64,000 nt of DNA from Tamlana carrageenivorans (GCF_002893765.1 NZ_CP025938.1:3997001-4061000), one strand, 5' to 3'; positions 20,301 through 29,305 are shown, counted from the first letter of the stretch. The notes: generated by a model from the sequence alone, not told the origin. Program-made: numbers and translations.

Positions 20301-21522
20301 CATGAAAGGGACTGATGCAGTACAGGATTATAATTTTGAAGGCATTCCATTTAGTGGAAATATTCCAGGATTAATATTAGATGTAGATAACGAATATCTG
20401 ATAGGAAACCCATATCCTTCGGCAATTGATGCTCATGCTTTTATAGATGATAATATTGCCGATGGTGGAAATAATTCAGACAACATCATAAATGGCGCCT
20501 TATACTTCTGGGATCATATTTCTACAAATACCCATTACACCAGAGAATATGAAGGTGGCTATTCCATCGTTACTAAAACCGGAGAAACACAAGCATTCTC
20601 TAACGACTCTCGAATTAATGCTACTGGAGCCCCAGGTAAAATAGCCAAACGCTATATTCCTGTAGGACAAGGCTTTTTTGTTTCAACTGTTCTTGATGGC
20701 ACTGGTTCAGTTACCACAATAAAAGGTGGTAATATTGTGTTTAAAAACAGTCAACGTATATTTGTTACCGAAGGTAGTGGTAATTCAGAATTTTTAAAAG
20801 CCACTTCAAAAAAATCAACAAGCACTTCTTACATCGATACCCGAGCTAAAATTAGATTGGCTTTACATTCTCCAGAAAGTTACAACAGACAACTTTTACT
20901 AGGAACCGACGAAGGCGCTTCAATAAATTTCGATATTGGTTTTGAAGCCCCACTCATTGAAAATCATAAAGAAGACATGTATTGGCTGCTTGATGATGTC
21001 AAATTAGTTATTCAAGCGGTTAAAGATTTTGAGGACCCAGATCTTAAATTACCCCTAGGCATAAAAGTATCGACAGAAGGATTGGTGACATTAAAAATTG
21101 ACGCTTTAGAGTATGTTGACGCTAAAACCGAAGTCTATTTATTTGATAATATATTAAACACCTATCATGATTTAAGAGCTTCTGATTTCGAAATTCACCT
21201 AAGTCCTGGAGAATACCACGATAGGTTTGTTATGACTTTCTCTAAAGATGCAGCGCTACATAGCGATGAAAGCACTTTCGATAAAGATTTACACATCTAC
21301 TTTAACAACCAGAAAAACTGTGTGGTATTACGTAACCCAAATTTGAAAGCCGTAAAAACCATAGGTCTTTTTAATATTTTAGGACAACCGGTTCAACATT
21401 TCGAAATTGACAACGAAAACACGTATAATATATTTAAAACCAGAAATTTAAACTCAGGTGCTTATATCGTTAAATTACAAACAGCACAGGGCATCGTGTC
21501 TAAAAAGATTTTAGTGGAATAA
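17341..21522 (+). CDS. Very large T9SS cargo protein with thrombospondin-3-type calcium repeats and a LamG-like domain
   Basis: A 1393-residue secreted protein. A signal peptide (about residues 1-25) precedes aspartate-rich calcium-binding repeats of thrombospondin type 3 form. These are clustered at about 56-83 (DSDGDGIKDN), 320-346 (DLDSDNDGIPD), 399-425 (DADGDGVPNY) and 540-550. Between the first two is a region that may be a carbohydrate-binding-like beta domain. A LamG/concanavalin-like domain occupies about 560-700 (SLYFDGRNDYIE ... FFYKGEIDEVRVFNEAL). The C-terminal ~80 residues are a type A T9SS sorting domain (TIGLFNILGQPV ... LNSGAYIVKLQ ... SKKILVE), which directs export across the outer membrane and attachment. 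It is probably a surface adhesin or structural protein. A strong terminator follows. Confidence 0.85.
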   Translation: MQKTTIFCTLLCLIAILTTSLSLSAQNKSNQTQYNTLTSTKSMSATAASDSAIADSDGDGIKDNIDEDDDNDGISDAIEEQACAAIASSTITEFIFLNETFGAGTGRASMSSSDYDVYTGYCFEDNETTTSSDPNACNDSNSSVNDGEYTLTNHITNGNNSEPVGPSGSVATWAWHAWDPITDHTGDTNGRMALFNADNKGEVFYRTKINGLISGVLLEYSYWAVNVDNVTPGRLQPNITVNFYYESDLTTPVSTYAPGKIFRCPSGMDDCDKLLRWREFKHSFTPIETTIVVEFVNNEDSGGGNDLAIDDIVIKQSLCDLDGDSIADVYDLDSDNDGIPDVVEASIATDPTFDTATMSNGKGHLTGMTGWTDANNNGLLDSLEYLTYTDFLNHPWRDADGDGVPNYLDLDSDNDGLFDVDESGATNTHDTSFYNGDGDSNGDGIGDGIDSETFRGNAPGYGDGILDVFDFQEGNTSLTDSYGNDGQENPISTFGDPNIPDYLEVNPLATNDPRLIYANLLDGNGKLTDNTDADEDGVMDSLDGDSSLFGSPRDINGSHSLYFDGRNDYIEDDTVDFPAGSGGTIMAFVKYGGANTNNGFQIIAGKNNFYLRIDTDHTIRAFIGANNLQSTTTLKEGLWTHITCTTKVGETKLYINGVEEASTTSFGGVDNSGNFMIGSSTIVSPATEPTFFYKGEIDEVRVFNEALSPIHIKSSIYQELDESTFSKGSVLTSLFPDPTDYASSIIKYYKFDNYTDDILENLVSSTNPSGAKMHHFKTIYNQTAPLPYVTTTSASGNWSDPKTWLHGDVWDIHTKSGNKDDASIVKISHDVTLDGSYDVQGTAGIYIDPGATLTVPASKGLYTSFAVDLYGTLDLQGESQLIETEHSNITNASNGVLKHAQQGASSMYEYNYWSSPVGSVSSNAATNTSYSVEGVISNVNFTTDINGSAGTISEYWLYSYPNKPADNIYHWVHAGKSGALSAGEGFTMKGTDAVQDYNFEGIPFSGNIPGLILDVDNEYLIGNPYPSAIDAHAFIDDNIADGGNNSDNIINGALYFWDHISTNTHYTREYEGGYSIVTKTGETQAFSNDSRINATGAPGKIAKRYIPVGQGFFVSTVLDGTGSVTTIKGGNIVFKNSQRIFVTEGSGNSEFLKATSKKSTSTSYIDTRAKIRLALHSPESYNRQLLLGTDEGASINFDIGFEAPLIENHKEDMYWLLDDVKLVIQAVKDFEDPDLKLPLGIKVSTEGLVTLKIDALEYVDAKTEVYLFDNILNTYHDLRASDFEIHLSPGEYHDRFVMTFSKDAALHSDESTFDKDLHIYFNNQKNCVVLRNPNLKAVKTIGLFNILGQPVQHFEIDNENTYNIFKTRNLNSGAYIVKLQTAQGIVSKKILVE

Positions 21523-21590
21523 GAAGGAAGGATGTAGGCTGTATTCAGTCAGACTAAGTTTGACTAAGTCCAAACATTCGTGTTAATGAT

Positions 21591-21630
21591 AAAACCCTCG
21601 ATGATTTTAACTTCATCGAGGGTTTTGTTT
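21591..21630 (+). terminator. Intrinsic terminator after the T9SS giant
   Basis: A perfect 14-bp stem, AAAACCCTCGATGA with its complement TCATCGAGGGTTTT, encloses an 8-nt loop and is followed by T-rich sequence. It lies about 70 bp past the stop codon. Confidence 0.9.
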
Positions 21631-21711
21631 ATATGTTTGTCACGCTGAGCTCGTCGAAGCGCATGTTCAAATCAAAGGTTTAAAACTCAAAGCATAAGGC
21701 CTATAGCTTTT

Positions 21712-23085
21712 TCACCCCTTCACGCTCTCAACTAAAGCCTCCAAACTCACAGTGTCTTGCTCCCCAGTTTTCATATTTTTAACTGTATAATTATTTGAAG
21801 TAATTTCCTGTTCACCTACTAAAACCACAAATGGAATGTCGCGTTTGTTAGCGTGGTTCATTTGCTTTTTCATTTTAGCGGCATCAGGATACAATTCGGC
21901 ATTAATGCCAGCAGCTCTTAATTCTTTAATAGCTTTCAAACTAAATAAAGCTTCTTTGTCTCCGAAATTTATAAATAAAACCTCAACGTTTTTGCTAACA
22001 GTTTCAGGGAATAAATTCAGTTCCTCTAATACCAAGTAGATACGATCTAAACCAAAACTAATACCAACACCACTTACATCTTTTAGTCCAAAAATACCGG
22101 TTAAATCATCGTAACGACCACCGCCACCAATAGAGCCCATTTGAACGGTTTTAGGCGCAGACACTTCAAAAATAGCACCTGTATAATAATTTAAACCACG
22201 GGCTAAAGTCACATCCAACTGAAGTGTTGCTGTATTTACTCCTAATTCGGAAATAGCTGTATGAATAAACGTCAGTTCTTCAATACCCTTTAATCCTTCT
22301 TCGGAAGTAGAAAGAATACTTTTTAAACTTTCAATTTGAGATTCAAAAGAACCTGAAAGTGTAAATAAAGGCTGAAGTTTTGAAATGCCTTCTTCAGAAA
22401 TTCCTTTACCAAGCATCTCTTCTTTAACTTTCTCTTCACCAATTTTATCAAGCTTATCTAAAGCTACTGTAAAATCAATCAATTTATCGCTAGCACCAAT
22501 CACTTCGGCAATACCAGAAAGAATTTTTCTATTGTTAATTTTAATGGTAACACCTTCCAGTTTTAATGCTAAAAACACGGTGTCGTAAAGCTGAATAAAC
22601 TCTACTTCCTGCCACAAAGACTGCGAACCAACCACATCGGCATCACATTGGTAAAACTCTCTAAAACGTCCTTTTTGCGGTCTATCGGCACGCCATACCG
22701 GCTGAATTTGATAGCGTTTAAAAGGAAATTCAATCTCGTTTTGATGTTGTACCACGTAACGTGCAAAAGGTACGGTAAGATCATAACGCAATGCTTTTTC
22801 TGAAATAGACGACGTTATTTTTGTAGAATCTTTTTCTGCATAAGCTTCAGTATTGGCCTTTGATAAAAAATCACCTGAATTTAAAATCTTAAAAATCAAT
22901 CGATCACCCTCATCGCCATACTTCCCCATCAAAGTACTAGAATTTTCAAAACTTGGTGTTTCAATAGGTTGAAACCCGAAATTTTGAAAGGCATTTCGAA
23001 TGGTATTAAAAATATAGTTTCGTTTAGCAACTTGTTCTGGATTAAAATCTCTTGTGCCTTTTGGTATGCTTGGTTTTTGTGCCAT
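21712..23085 (-). CDS. hisS: Histidine--tRNA ligase
   Basis: A 457-residue class II aminoacyl-tRNA synthetase that charges tRNA-His. Class II motif 1 is near KPSIPKGTRDFNPEQ. Motif 2 is RPQKGRFREFYQCDADVVG and motif 3 is GVGISFGLDRI. The HisRS-specific LARGLNYYTGAIFEV segment precedes SIGGGGRYDDL. A C-terminal anticodon-binding domain (about 365-457) closes the protein. The length is normal. It is transcribed alone, 142 bp downstream of the next minus-strand gene. Confidence 0.97.
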   Translation of the reverse strand: MAQKPSIPKGTRDFNPEQVAKRNYIFNTIRNAFQNFGFQPIETPSFENSSTLMGKYGDEGDRLIFKILNSGDFLSKANTEAYAEKDSTKITSSISEKALRYDLTVPFARYVVQHQNEIEFPFKRYQIQPVWRADRPQKGRFREFYQCDADVVGSQSLWQEVEFIQLYDTVFLALKLEGVTIKINNRKILSGIAEVIGASDKLIDFTVALDKLDKIGEEKVKEEMLGKGISEEGISKLQPLFTLSGSFESQIESLKSILSTSEEGLKGIEELTFIHTAISELGVNTATLQLDVTLARGLNYYTGAIFEVSAPKTVQMGSIGGGGRYDDLTGIFGLKDVSGVGISFGLDRIYLVLEELNLFPETVSKNVEVLFINFGDKEALFSLKAIKELRAAGINAELYPDAAKMKKQMNHANKRDIPFVVLVGEQEITSNNYTVKNMKTGEQDTVSLEALVESVKG

Positions 23086-23227
23086 ATAAATGCCTGCTAA
23101 AACAGGTGTCTTTTAATTATTTAATAATAGCATCTTCCTTATCCTAGTTTACAAAATGTAATTACTGCAGCGGAAGAGCTCTAATATTAGTTTTAACTAC
23201 AACCAGATTCTGCCTTCACAGGATTGA

Positions 23228-23695
23228 TTAGTTAATTAGTTTATCAAAATACTTAAACAAATCGCCTTTAGTAATTACTGCACCTTGCTCGATCATTTTG
23301 AATTTATCTAAATTCTTATCGTCCGAATATTCCTTATCGGCTTGTAAAAATTCCACATTTTCATCCATTAGGTTTTCACGAAGCCAATCATACCCCTCTT
23401 CTGTGGTGATGTCAACATCATTTTTTATATTAACCACAATGGCTTGCATTTGCTCTTCTCCTAAATGGAATAAATACATGTGTTGCGCCGAAATATGCTC
23501 TAAATATTCTGCTTTATTCAAAACACCTTCCCAGATTAAATCGCTAAAAACATCTAATTCAGTTTCAGCAAGTTCTGGTTTATTGGCTTTTAAATTAGTC
23601 CACTCATCAGCTGTAATAGATTGGGTTGCTAAAAAGTTTATAAATTCTTGGTGTAATTCTTCGAACTGTTCTTTTGTAAGTCTTGAATATTTCAT
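23228..23695 (-). CDS. Conserved flavobacterial protein, DUF6495-like
   Basis: A 155-residue soluble acidic protein without signal peptide or membrane segment. It begins MKYSRLTKEQFEELHQEFINFLA and contains ITADEWTNLKANKPELAE and a C-terminal QGAVITKGDLFKYFDKLI. I recognise this as a small cytoplasmic protein conserved across Flavobacteriaceae and annotated DUF6495; the family name is from memory and not certain. The function is unknown. Position between hisS and the ribosomal S6-S18-L9 operon suggests, but does not show, a housekeeping role. Confidence 0.7.
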   Translation of the reverse strand: MKYSRLTKEQFEELHQEFINFLATQSITADEWTNLKANKPELAETELDVFSDLIWEGVLNKAEYLEHISAQHMYLFHLGEEQMQAIVVNIKNDVDITTEEGYDWLRENLMDENVEFLQADKEYSDDKNLDKFKMIEQGAVITKGDLFKYFDKLIN

Positions 23696-23828
23696 TTTCG
23701 CCTATTAATCTCTCAAATTGAGAGCCATTTGTATCATTTAGCTTGCTTTTGAACAATAAACACTGTCCTTTACAAGCGCGCAAATTTATGAAATATCTCG
23801 CAAAATTAGGAAACTATAGCGCATAAAA

Positions 23829-23855
23829 AAACCACTCAAAAAGAGTGGTTTCCTT
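23829..23855 (-). terminator. Intrinsic terminator of the rpsF-rpsR-rplI operon
   Basis: AACCACTC and GAGTGGTT (23829-23836 and 23843-23850) form a hairpin with a short A-rich loop, about 28 bp past the rplI stop. On the minus strand it is followed by the T run complementary to the A tract at 23823-23828. Confidence 0.85.
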
Positions 23856-23877
23856 AAATTGTTAAGCTTTTAAAAAA

Positions 23878-24321
23878 TTAAGCTTGAGCAACAACTTCAA
23901 ATTCTAAATCTACAGATACAGCTCTGTGTAAACGAATCACGGCATTGTATTTACCTAAACGCTTTACAGTAGTAACGGTGATGAATTTTTTATCAATTGC
24001 TTGACCTTCTTTCTCTAAAGCTTCAGCTAAATCGATGTTGTTTACAGAACCAAATAATTTGTCTCCTGCACCAACTTTAGCTGGTATTTTAATTTCTAAT
24101 GCTTTAAGTGCTTCAGCAACTTTGTTAGCATCTTCAACTATTTTCTTTTCTTTATAAGCTCTTTGCTTTAAGTTCTCAGCTAATACTTTCTTTGCTGAAA
24201 CTGTAGCTAAAATAGCTTGTCCCTGAGGAATTAAAAAGTTTCTACCATAACCGTTCTTAACTGTTACAACATCGTCTTTAAATCCTAAATTTTCAACGTC
24301 TTGTTTTAATATAAGTTCCAT
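23878..24321 (-). CDS. rplI: 50S ribosomal protein L9
   Basis: A 147-residue ribosomal protein. Its N-terminal RNA-binding domain carries the L9 signature (MELILKQDVENLGFKDDVVTVKNGYGRNFLIP). A connecting helix leads to the C-terminal domain, which binds 23S rRNA at the base of the L1 stalk. It is the last gene of rpsF-rpsR-rplI, with 13 bp to rpsR, and a terminator follows. Confidence 0.97.
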   Translation of the reverse strand: MELILKQDVENLGFKDDVVTVKNGYGRNFLIPQGQAILATVSAKKVLAENLKQRAYKEKKIVEDANKVAEALKALEIKIPAKVGAGDKLFGSVNNIDLAEALEKEGQAIDKKFITVTTVKRLGKYNAVIRLHRAVSVDLEFEVVAQA

Positions 24322-24334
24322 CGTTATCGGTATT

Positions 24335-24631
24335 TTATTTTAATAAATCAGCTACATAAGGCATTAAAGCTAAGTGACGTGCTCTTTTCACAGCAACAGA
24401 CACTTTTCTTTGATACTTTAATGAAGTTCCTGTTAAACGTCTTGGTAAGATTTTACCTTGCTCATTTACGAACTTTAATAAGAAATCTGGATCTTTATAA
24501 TCTATATATTTAATACCAGATTTTTTGAAACGACAATATTTCTTTTGCTTATTAGTTTCAATATTAAGAGGCGTTAAATATCTAATTTCGCCGTCTTTTT
24601 TTCCTTTTGATTGTTGTTCTATTGATGACAT
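24335..24631 (-). CDS. rpsR: 30S ribosomal protein S18
   Basis: A 98-residue small-subunit protein that pairs with S6 on the platform. The S18 core IKYIDYKDPDFLLKFVNEQGKILPRRLTGTSLKYQRKVSVAVKRARHLALMPY is intact; only short parts of it are quoted in other records. The N-terminus is about 20 residues longer than the E. coli protein, as is usual in Bacteroidetes. It starts 2 bp after rpsF. Confidence 0.97.
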   Translation of the reverse strand: MSSIEQQSKGKKDGEIRYLTPLNIETNKQKKYCRFKKSGIKYIDYKDPDFLLKFVNEQGKILPRRLTGTSLKYQRKVSVAVKRARHLALMPYVADLLK

Positions 24632-24633
24632 AA

Positions 24634-24972
24634 TTAAGCTTTTTGTTTAAGTTTTTCTCTTCTTCTCTCTGCCCAAGCTACAGCATGCTTATCTAAAGAC
24701 ACTGTTAAATAACGCATAAAACGCTCGTCACGTCTAAACTCTACCTCTAAAGCATCAATAACTTCTCCTGATACTTGGTACTGGAATAAGTGATAAAAAC
24801 CACTTTTCTTGTTTTGAATTGGGTAAGCTAATTTTTTTAGTCCCCAATCTTCTTTAGCTATCATCTTAGCACCGTTAGAAACAAGAAAATCTTCGTATTT
24901 CTTTACTGTTTCCTTTATCTGATCTTCAGATAAAACGGGATTTAAGATGAAAACAGTTTCATAATGATTCAT
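24634..24972 (-). CDS. rpsF: 30S ribosomal protein S6
   Basis: A 112-residue protein with the S6 signature MNHYETVFILNPVLSEDQI and the conserved GLKKLAYPIQNKKSGFYHLF block. It heads the rpsF-rpsR-rplI operon. A good promoter (25005-25035) implies a leader of only about 25 nt, too short for the S6:S18-binding leader RNA known from other bacteria, so autoregulation by that motif is not supported here. Confidence 0.97.
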   Translation of the reverse strand: MNHYETVFILNPVLSEDQIKETVKKYEDFLVSNGAKMIAKEDWGLKKLAYPIQNKKSGFYHLFQYQVSGEVIDALEVEFRRDERFMRYLTVSLDKHAVAWAERRREKLKQKA

Positions 24973-25004
24973 AAAAATCGTATTTTATTGTTAAAAATTG
25001 GCTG

Positions 25005-25035
25005 CAAAAGTAATCAAATTATACATATCTCACAA
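25005..25035 (-). promoter_or_regulatory. Bacteroidetes-type promoter of the rpsF operon
   Basis: Read on the minus strand, TTG (25033-25035) and TACTTTTG (25005-25012) are separated by 20 nt. This matches the -33 TTG / -7 TAnnTTTG consensus of the Bacteroidetes primary sigma factor. Transcription should begin near 24998, about 25 nt before the rpsF ATG. Confidence 0.75.
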
Positions 25036-25179
25036 TAAATTTACAGCTAAATTTACCAAACAAGATAATATCTAAATCATAGACCAAATACACCTCCAAA
25101 AACCCTTTACCGATGTTTCTTGTTTTTTAATCGGTTTTTTTGTATTATTGTCGATACCTTAACCGAAACATAAATTGTT

Positions 25180-25875
25180 ATGACTTTAAACTGTGTAGTG
25201 GTAGACGATTCGGCAATACAACGCCTCTCTATTGTTAAACTAGTCGAGAACCACCCATCTCTCAACTTAATTGCAGAGTACAGTAGTGCTCTTGAAACAA
25301 AAAATGGTTTAAACACTCATCAAGTAGATTTAATTTTTTTAGACATTGAAATGCCTGTTCTAAACGGATTTGAACTTCTAGACGTGCTGAACAATAAACC
25401 TCAAATTATTTTTGTAACTGGTAAAACTGAATACGCTTTTAAAGCATTCAATTACGACGCCACCGATTATTTACACAAGCCTATCACCAGAGAACGTTTT
25501 AACATCTCTGTAGACAAAGCCTTAGAGCAACACAGATTGACTCAAGATTTTAGCGAAGAAGAAGGTGAACACATTTTTGTAAAAAGTAATCTTAAAAAAC
25601 GTAAAGTTTACATTAAAGACATTAAATGGATTGAAGCCCTTGGGGATTACGTAAAATTAGTTACCGAAGAAAATAGCTTGGTGGTACTTTCAACCATGAA
25701 ATCTTTTGAAGCTGAATTACCAGAAGGTAAATTCTTAAGAATTCACAAATCTTATATCGTTAATTTAGATAAAATTGACCGATTTAATAGTAAAAACGTT
25801 GAAGTTGGCGCTTACGAAATTCCGTTAAGTAGAAACAAAAAAACACAATTGGTTGATGCTTTAAATAATATTTAA
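25180..25875 (+). CDS. LytTR-family response regulator (no adjacent kinase)
   Basis: A 231-residue regulator. The receiver domain holds VVVDDSA, phospho-acceptor Asp55 in FLDIEMP, and YLHKPITRERF with the conserved Lys. The LytTR domain (about 130-231) has FVKSNLKKRKVYIKDI, then FLRIHKSYIVNLDKIDRF. No histidine kinase gene is beside it, so its partner is elsewhere or shared, possibly the LytS at 11340. It is divergent from the ribosomal operon and convergent with priA, with only 31 bp between the two stops. Confidence 0.9.
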   Translation: MTLNCVVVDDSAIQRLSIVKLVENHPSLNLIAEYSSALETKNGLNTHQVDLIFLDIEMPVLNGFELLDVLNNKPQIIFVTGKTEYAFKAFNYDATDYLHKPITRERFNISVDKALEQHRLTQDFSEEEGEHIFVKSNLKKRKVYIKDIKWIEALGDYVKLVTEENSLVVLSTMKSFEAELPEGKFLRIHKSYIVNLDKIDRFNSKNVEVGAYEIPLSRNKKTQLVDALNNI

Positions 25876-25906
25876 AGTTTTCATCTATAATTTATAAATT
25901 TTAAAA

Positions 25907-28360
25907 CTAGAAATTATCGACATTTAAAATTACTCTAACAGATCTAAAATCTTTTACACTTTCGAAGCTATTATTAATTTTAATAATAGCTTCTTTTGTT
26001 TTAGCTAGTGAGTGTTTTTTAGGAATTTTAACCAAAATGTTTTTGTGAAACTGATTTCTAATTCTAGCCACCGGAGGCGCTTCTGGTCCTAATACATAAT
26101 CTCCAAAAACTTGTCGGAGTGACTTAGCAAACCAAATCGATGCGGTTTCCACCCGATTAAAATCTTTGTGCTTTAGCGTAATCTTTATTTGCTTATAAAT
26201 AGGAGGATACTTAAAATTATAACGATCGTTCATTTGCTCTTTAAACATATCGATATAATTATTTGTAGACACCTGCTGTAATATGTTATGGTGCGGATTA
26301 TAAGTCTGAATTAAAACTTTACCACGCTCTGCCGTACGTCCTGCCCTACCCGCAACTTGTAACATCAATTGGAAACTACGCTCATGCGCCCTAAAATCTG
26401 GAAAATTAAGCATGTTATCGGCGTTCATAATCCCCACCAATTTCACATTCCTAAAATCCAATCCTTTAGTAAGCATTTGTGTACCCACCAAAATATCAAT
26501 TTCTTGCTGCTCTAAAGCTGTAATAATTTTTTCATAACCGTATTTCCCCCGGGTTGTATCCAAATCCATTCGGGCCACCTTATAATCGGGAAACAATATT
26601 TTAACCTCCTCCTCGATTTGCTCGGTACCAAAACCTTTGCTGTCTAAATCTTGTCCGCCACAAGCCAAACAATCTTGTATCATAGCGGCTTGATAACCGC
26701 AGTAATGGCAACGCAACTGGTTTCGGTATTGATGATAGGTTAAACTCACGTCGCAATTTGGACACTCTGGCGCATGACCACATGTTTTACACTCCACGAT
26801 TGGTGAAAATCCGCGACGATTTTGAAATAAGATAATTTGATGACCTTCAGCCAAAGTTTCGGTCATTTCTTCAATCAACCGATCGCTAAAATGCCCTTTC
26901 ATCCGCTTCTTTTTCTGCTTGTCTTTAATATCGACTAGCTCAATATCTGGCATTAAAACATTATTGTATCGGTATAATAATTCAACAAAACCATATTTAT
27001 TTTGCCTAGCGTTATAGTAACTCTCTAAACTTGGTGTCGCCGATCCCAGTAAGGTTTTAGCTTGATGCAAGTGCGCTAATACCACTGCCGCATCTCGGGC
27101 ATGATATCGCGGGGCTGGATCAAATTGTTTAAATGACTGCTCGTGTTCTTCATCAACCACAATCAACCCTAAATGATTAAAAGGTAAAAAAATGGAAGAT
27201 CTTGCGCCTAATACAATTTGCGCTTTCGCGGAATTGGTTAATACTTGATTCCACACCTCTACACGCTCATGAGCCGAATACTTAGAATGAAACACCGCCA
27301 CTTGCTCCCCGAAATAATTTTGAAGCCTTGTAATAAGTTGTGTCGTTAAAGCGATTTCTGGAAGTAAATACAAGACTTGCCGTCCTTGCTGAAGCACCGC
27401 TTCAATAAGTTTAACATAAACCTCTGTTTTCCCCGATGATGTTACCCCATGCAACAAGGTTACCGCATGCGATTGAAAACTAGAATTTATTTCGGTTAAC
27501 GCCGTTTCCTGATGTTCGTTTAAATGTTTCGATGCCTCGGTATCTTCTCCAGAATATTCTACGCGATCGGTTTGAATGTGATACTCTTCTAAAACACCCT
27601 TATCAATTAAAGCTTTAACGACAGACGAAGAGGCACCACTTTCGGTAACCAAATCGGTAACTTTAACTGGTTTTTTCGTTTTAGCCGAAATTGAAAACAA
27701 GGTTAAAACAACGTCACGTTGTTTGGGCGCCCTACTTAATTCCTCCATCAATTCATGAAAAGCCTTTTCACTCGTATAACTTGTTTGCAGTTTTACGTAA
27801 CGAACTAGTTTTGGTTTGTACTTTTCATAAACTTCCTCTTCAACTAAAACAGCCTCCTTTTCAATAAGCCCTTTAATCACATGAAGTACATTTTTCTTTC
27901 CTAAAATATTTGAAATATCCTGAATTTTCAACGTCGATTGATGCTGTAAGGCTTCATAAACCAAAAACTCGTCATCCTTTAAAACAGAATCATCTATAAT
28001 AGCGACTTTACCTTTGGTTACCACCGTTTCACTTTCTAAAATAAAAGCATTAGGAAGCGCTGCACGCATCACATCGCCCAAGGTACACATATAGTAGCTT
28101 GCTATCCACTGCCAAAATTTTAATTGCTGGGCATTAACAATGGGGGTGTCATCTAATATCTGCTGAATATCTTTAGCTTCATATGCCGCTGGCTCATTTT
28201 TGTGCACACTAAAAACGAGTCCGGTGTAAATTTTAGATTTCCCAAATGGCACAGCCACACGCATACCTGGTTTTAAAAATTCGGCTTCAGCAGGTGTCAC
28301 TGTATAGGTAAACAGCTTTTTTAAAGGAATTGGAATAATAACATCAATAAAATCTACCAT
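25907..28360 (-). CDS. priA: Replication restart helicase PriA
   Basis: An 817-residue superfamily 2 helicase that reloads the replicative helicase at repaired forks. The N-terminal 3'-end-binding domain starts VDFIDVIIPIPLKKLFTYTV. Walker A is LLHGVTSSGKTEVY (around residue 300), the DEEH box is VVDEEHEQSF, and motif VI lies in QVAGRAGR. Two zinc-binding groups of cysteines (CKTCGHAPECPNC and CHYCGYQAAMIQDCLACGG) sit between the helicase lobes, as in all PriA. The length is slightly above the E. coli enzyme. It ends 31 bp from the convergent LytTR gene and starts 3 bp after the YihY gene, so the two form an operon. Confidence 0.97.
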   Translation of the reverse strand: MVDFIDVIIPIPLKKLFTYTVTPAEAEFLKPGMRVAVPFGKSKIYTGLVFSVHKNEPAAYEAKDIQQILDDTPIVNAQQLKFWQWIASYYMCTLGDVMRAALPNAFILESETVVTKGKVAIIDDSVLKDDEFLVYEALQHQSTLKIQDISNILGKKNVLHVIKGLIEKEAVLVEEEVYEKYKPKLVRYVKLQTSYTSEKAFHELMEELSRAPKQRDVVLTLFSISAKTKKPVKVTDLVTESGASSSVVKALIDKGVLEEYHIQTDRVEYSGEDTEASKHLNEHQETALTEINSSFQSHAVTLLHGVTSSGKTEVYVKLIEAVLQQGRQVLYLLPEIALTTQLITRLQNYFGEQVAVFHSKYSAHERVEVWNQVLTNSAKAQIVLGARSSIFLPFNHLGLIVVDEEHEQSFKQFDPAPRYHARDAAVVLAHLHQAKTLLGSATPSLESYYNARQNKYGFVELLYRYNNVLMPDIELVDIKDKQKKKRMKGHFSDRLIEEMTETLAEGHQIILFQNRRGFSPIVECKTCGHAPECPNCDVSLTYHQYRNQLRCHYCGYQAAMIQDCLACGGQDLDSKGFGTEQIEEEVKILFPDYKVARMDLDTTRGKYGYEKIITALEQQEIDILVGTQMLTKGLDFRNVKLVGIMNADNMLNFPDFRAHERSFQLMLQVAGRAGRTAERGKVLIQTYNPHHNILQQVSTNNYIDMFKEQMNDRYNFKYPPIYKQIKITLKHKDFNRVETASIWFAKSLRQVFGDYVLGPEAPPVARIRNQFHKNILVKIPKKHSLAKTKEAIIKINNSFESVKDFRSVRVILNVDNF

Positions 28361-28363
28361 AAA

Positions 28364-29305
28364 CTACGAGGCTTTTCTAAGTTTATTTAAAGAGGCATTT
28401 AACTCATATCCCAACAACAAAATATTAGAATTTAACCATAAATACAGTAGGAGTATTAATAGCGCCCCAATGGATCCGTATAGTTTGTTATACTGACTAA
28501 AATTTTCGATATACACCCCAAATAAAAAAGACGTTAAAATAATAAGCAATGTTGTAAATAAAGCTCCGACCGAAAAAAACCGTGAATCTTTCCCTTCTTT
28601 AGTCCCAAAATAATACAAGGTCGCTACCGACAAATACACCATAACTATAAAGAAAACAGACTGCACCATTTTAGTCCAAAAAACAGCCTTACCCTCTGCT
28701 TTATAACCTTCACCTTTAAATAACACTAAAAGTTCTTGAACCACATAAATTTGAAAATACCCCAAAATAGCAATGGTAAAAATGAGCAAAAAAGCTAAAA
28801 TCAAAGCGATTCCTAAAGCGTACAAATACTGTTTAAATGCATTTCGGGATAATTGCTCATGATAAGAACTTTCAAAACCTGTAAAAACGGCATTAACCCC
28901 ATTCGCCATTAAGAGTACAGACAGTAAAAACACAGAAGACAGCAAACCACCACGTTGCGATTGCTCGATATTCTCAAAAATATTCTCAAAGAAAAAATCG
29001 GAAGTAGTCGCTGGCAAAAACGATTCTAGAAACACTAAAAACTCATGTTTAAAATTTGCAACAGGAATGTATGGGATAATAATTAAAACGAATATTAAAA
29101 AAGGAAAAATGGCCGTAAAAAAGCTAAAAGCAATAGCACTAGCTCTGGTTGTAACCGCCCCTTTTATAATACCCGTAATGTAAAGCTCTATTAAATCGTA
29201 TAAGGATAAACCTTCTAAACCAGGAAGCTTAATACGTTTTAAAAAACGAACCAGAAGATTAACTACAGGGATTTCATCAAGTTTATCTTCTATAGGCTTA
29301 GTCAT
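28364..29305 (-). CDS. YihY/virulence factor BrkB family membrane protein
   Basis: A 313-residue inner-membrane protein with six predicted helices (from AIAFSFFTAIFPFLIFVLIII to LLILLLYLWLNSNILLLGYEL). The hallmark ASAIAFSFF and YGSIGALLILLLYLWLNS segments identify the YihY family, once annotated as ribonuclease BN by mistake. Function is unknown. I place the start at the ATG at 29305 (MTKPIEDKL), since the frame upstream begins only at TTG. It is coupled to priA with 3 bp between genes. Confidence 0.88.
   Translation of the reverse strand: MTKPIEDKLDEIPVVNLLVRFLKRIKLPGLEGLSLYDLIELYITGIIKGAVTTRASAIAFSFFTAIFPFLIFVLIIIPYIPVANFKHEFLVFLESFLPATTSDFFFENIFENIEQSQRGGLLSSVFLLSVLLMANGVNAVFTGFESSYHEQLSRNAFKQYLYALGIALILAFLLIFTIAILGYFQIYVVQELLVLFKGEGYKAEGKAVFWTKMVQSVFFIVMVYLSVATLYYFGTKEGKDSRFFSVGALFTTLLIILTSFLFGVYIENFSQYNKLYGSIGALLILLLYLWLNSNILLLGYELNASLNKLRKAS

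Noticed and set aside
23086..23227. tRNA or small RNA between hisS and the next gene
   Set aside because: No cloverleaf pairing or terminator-bounded transcript is visible in this AT-rich 142 bp.
24973..25035. S6:S18-binding leader RNA upstream of rpsF
   Set aside because: The inferred leader is only about 25 nt and lacks the hairpin with a CCG loop.
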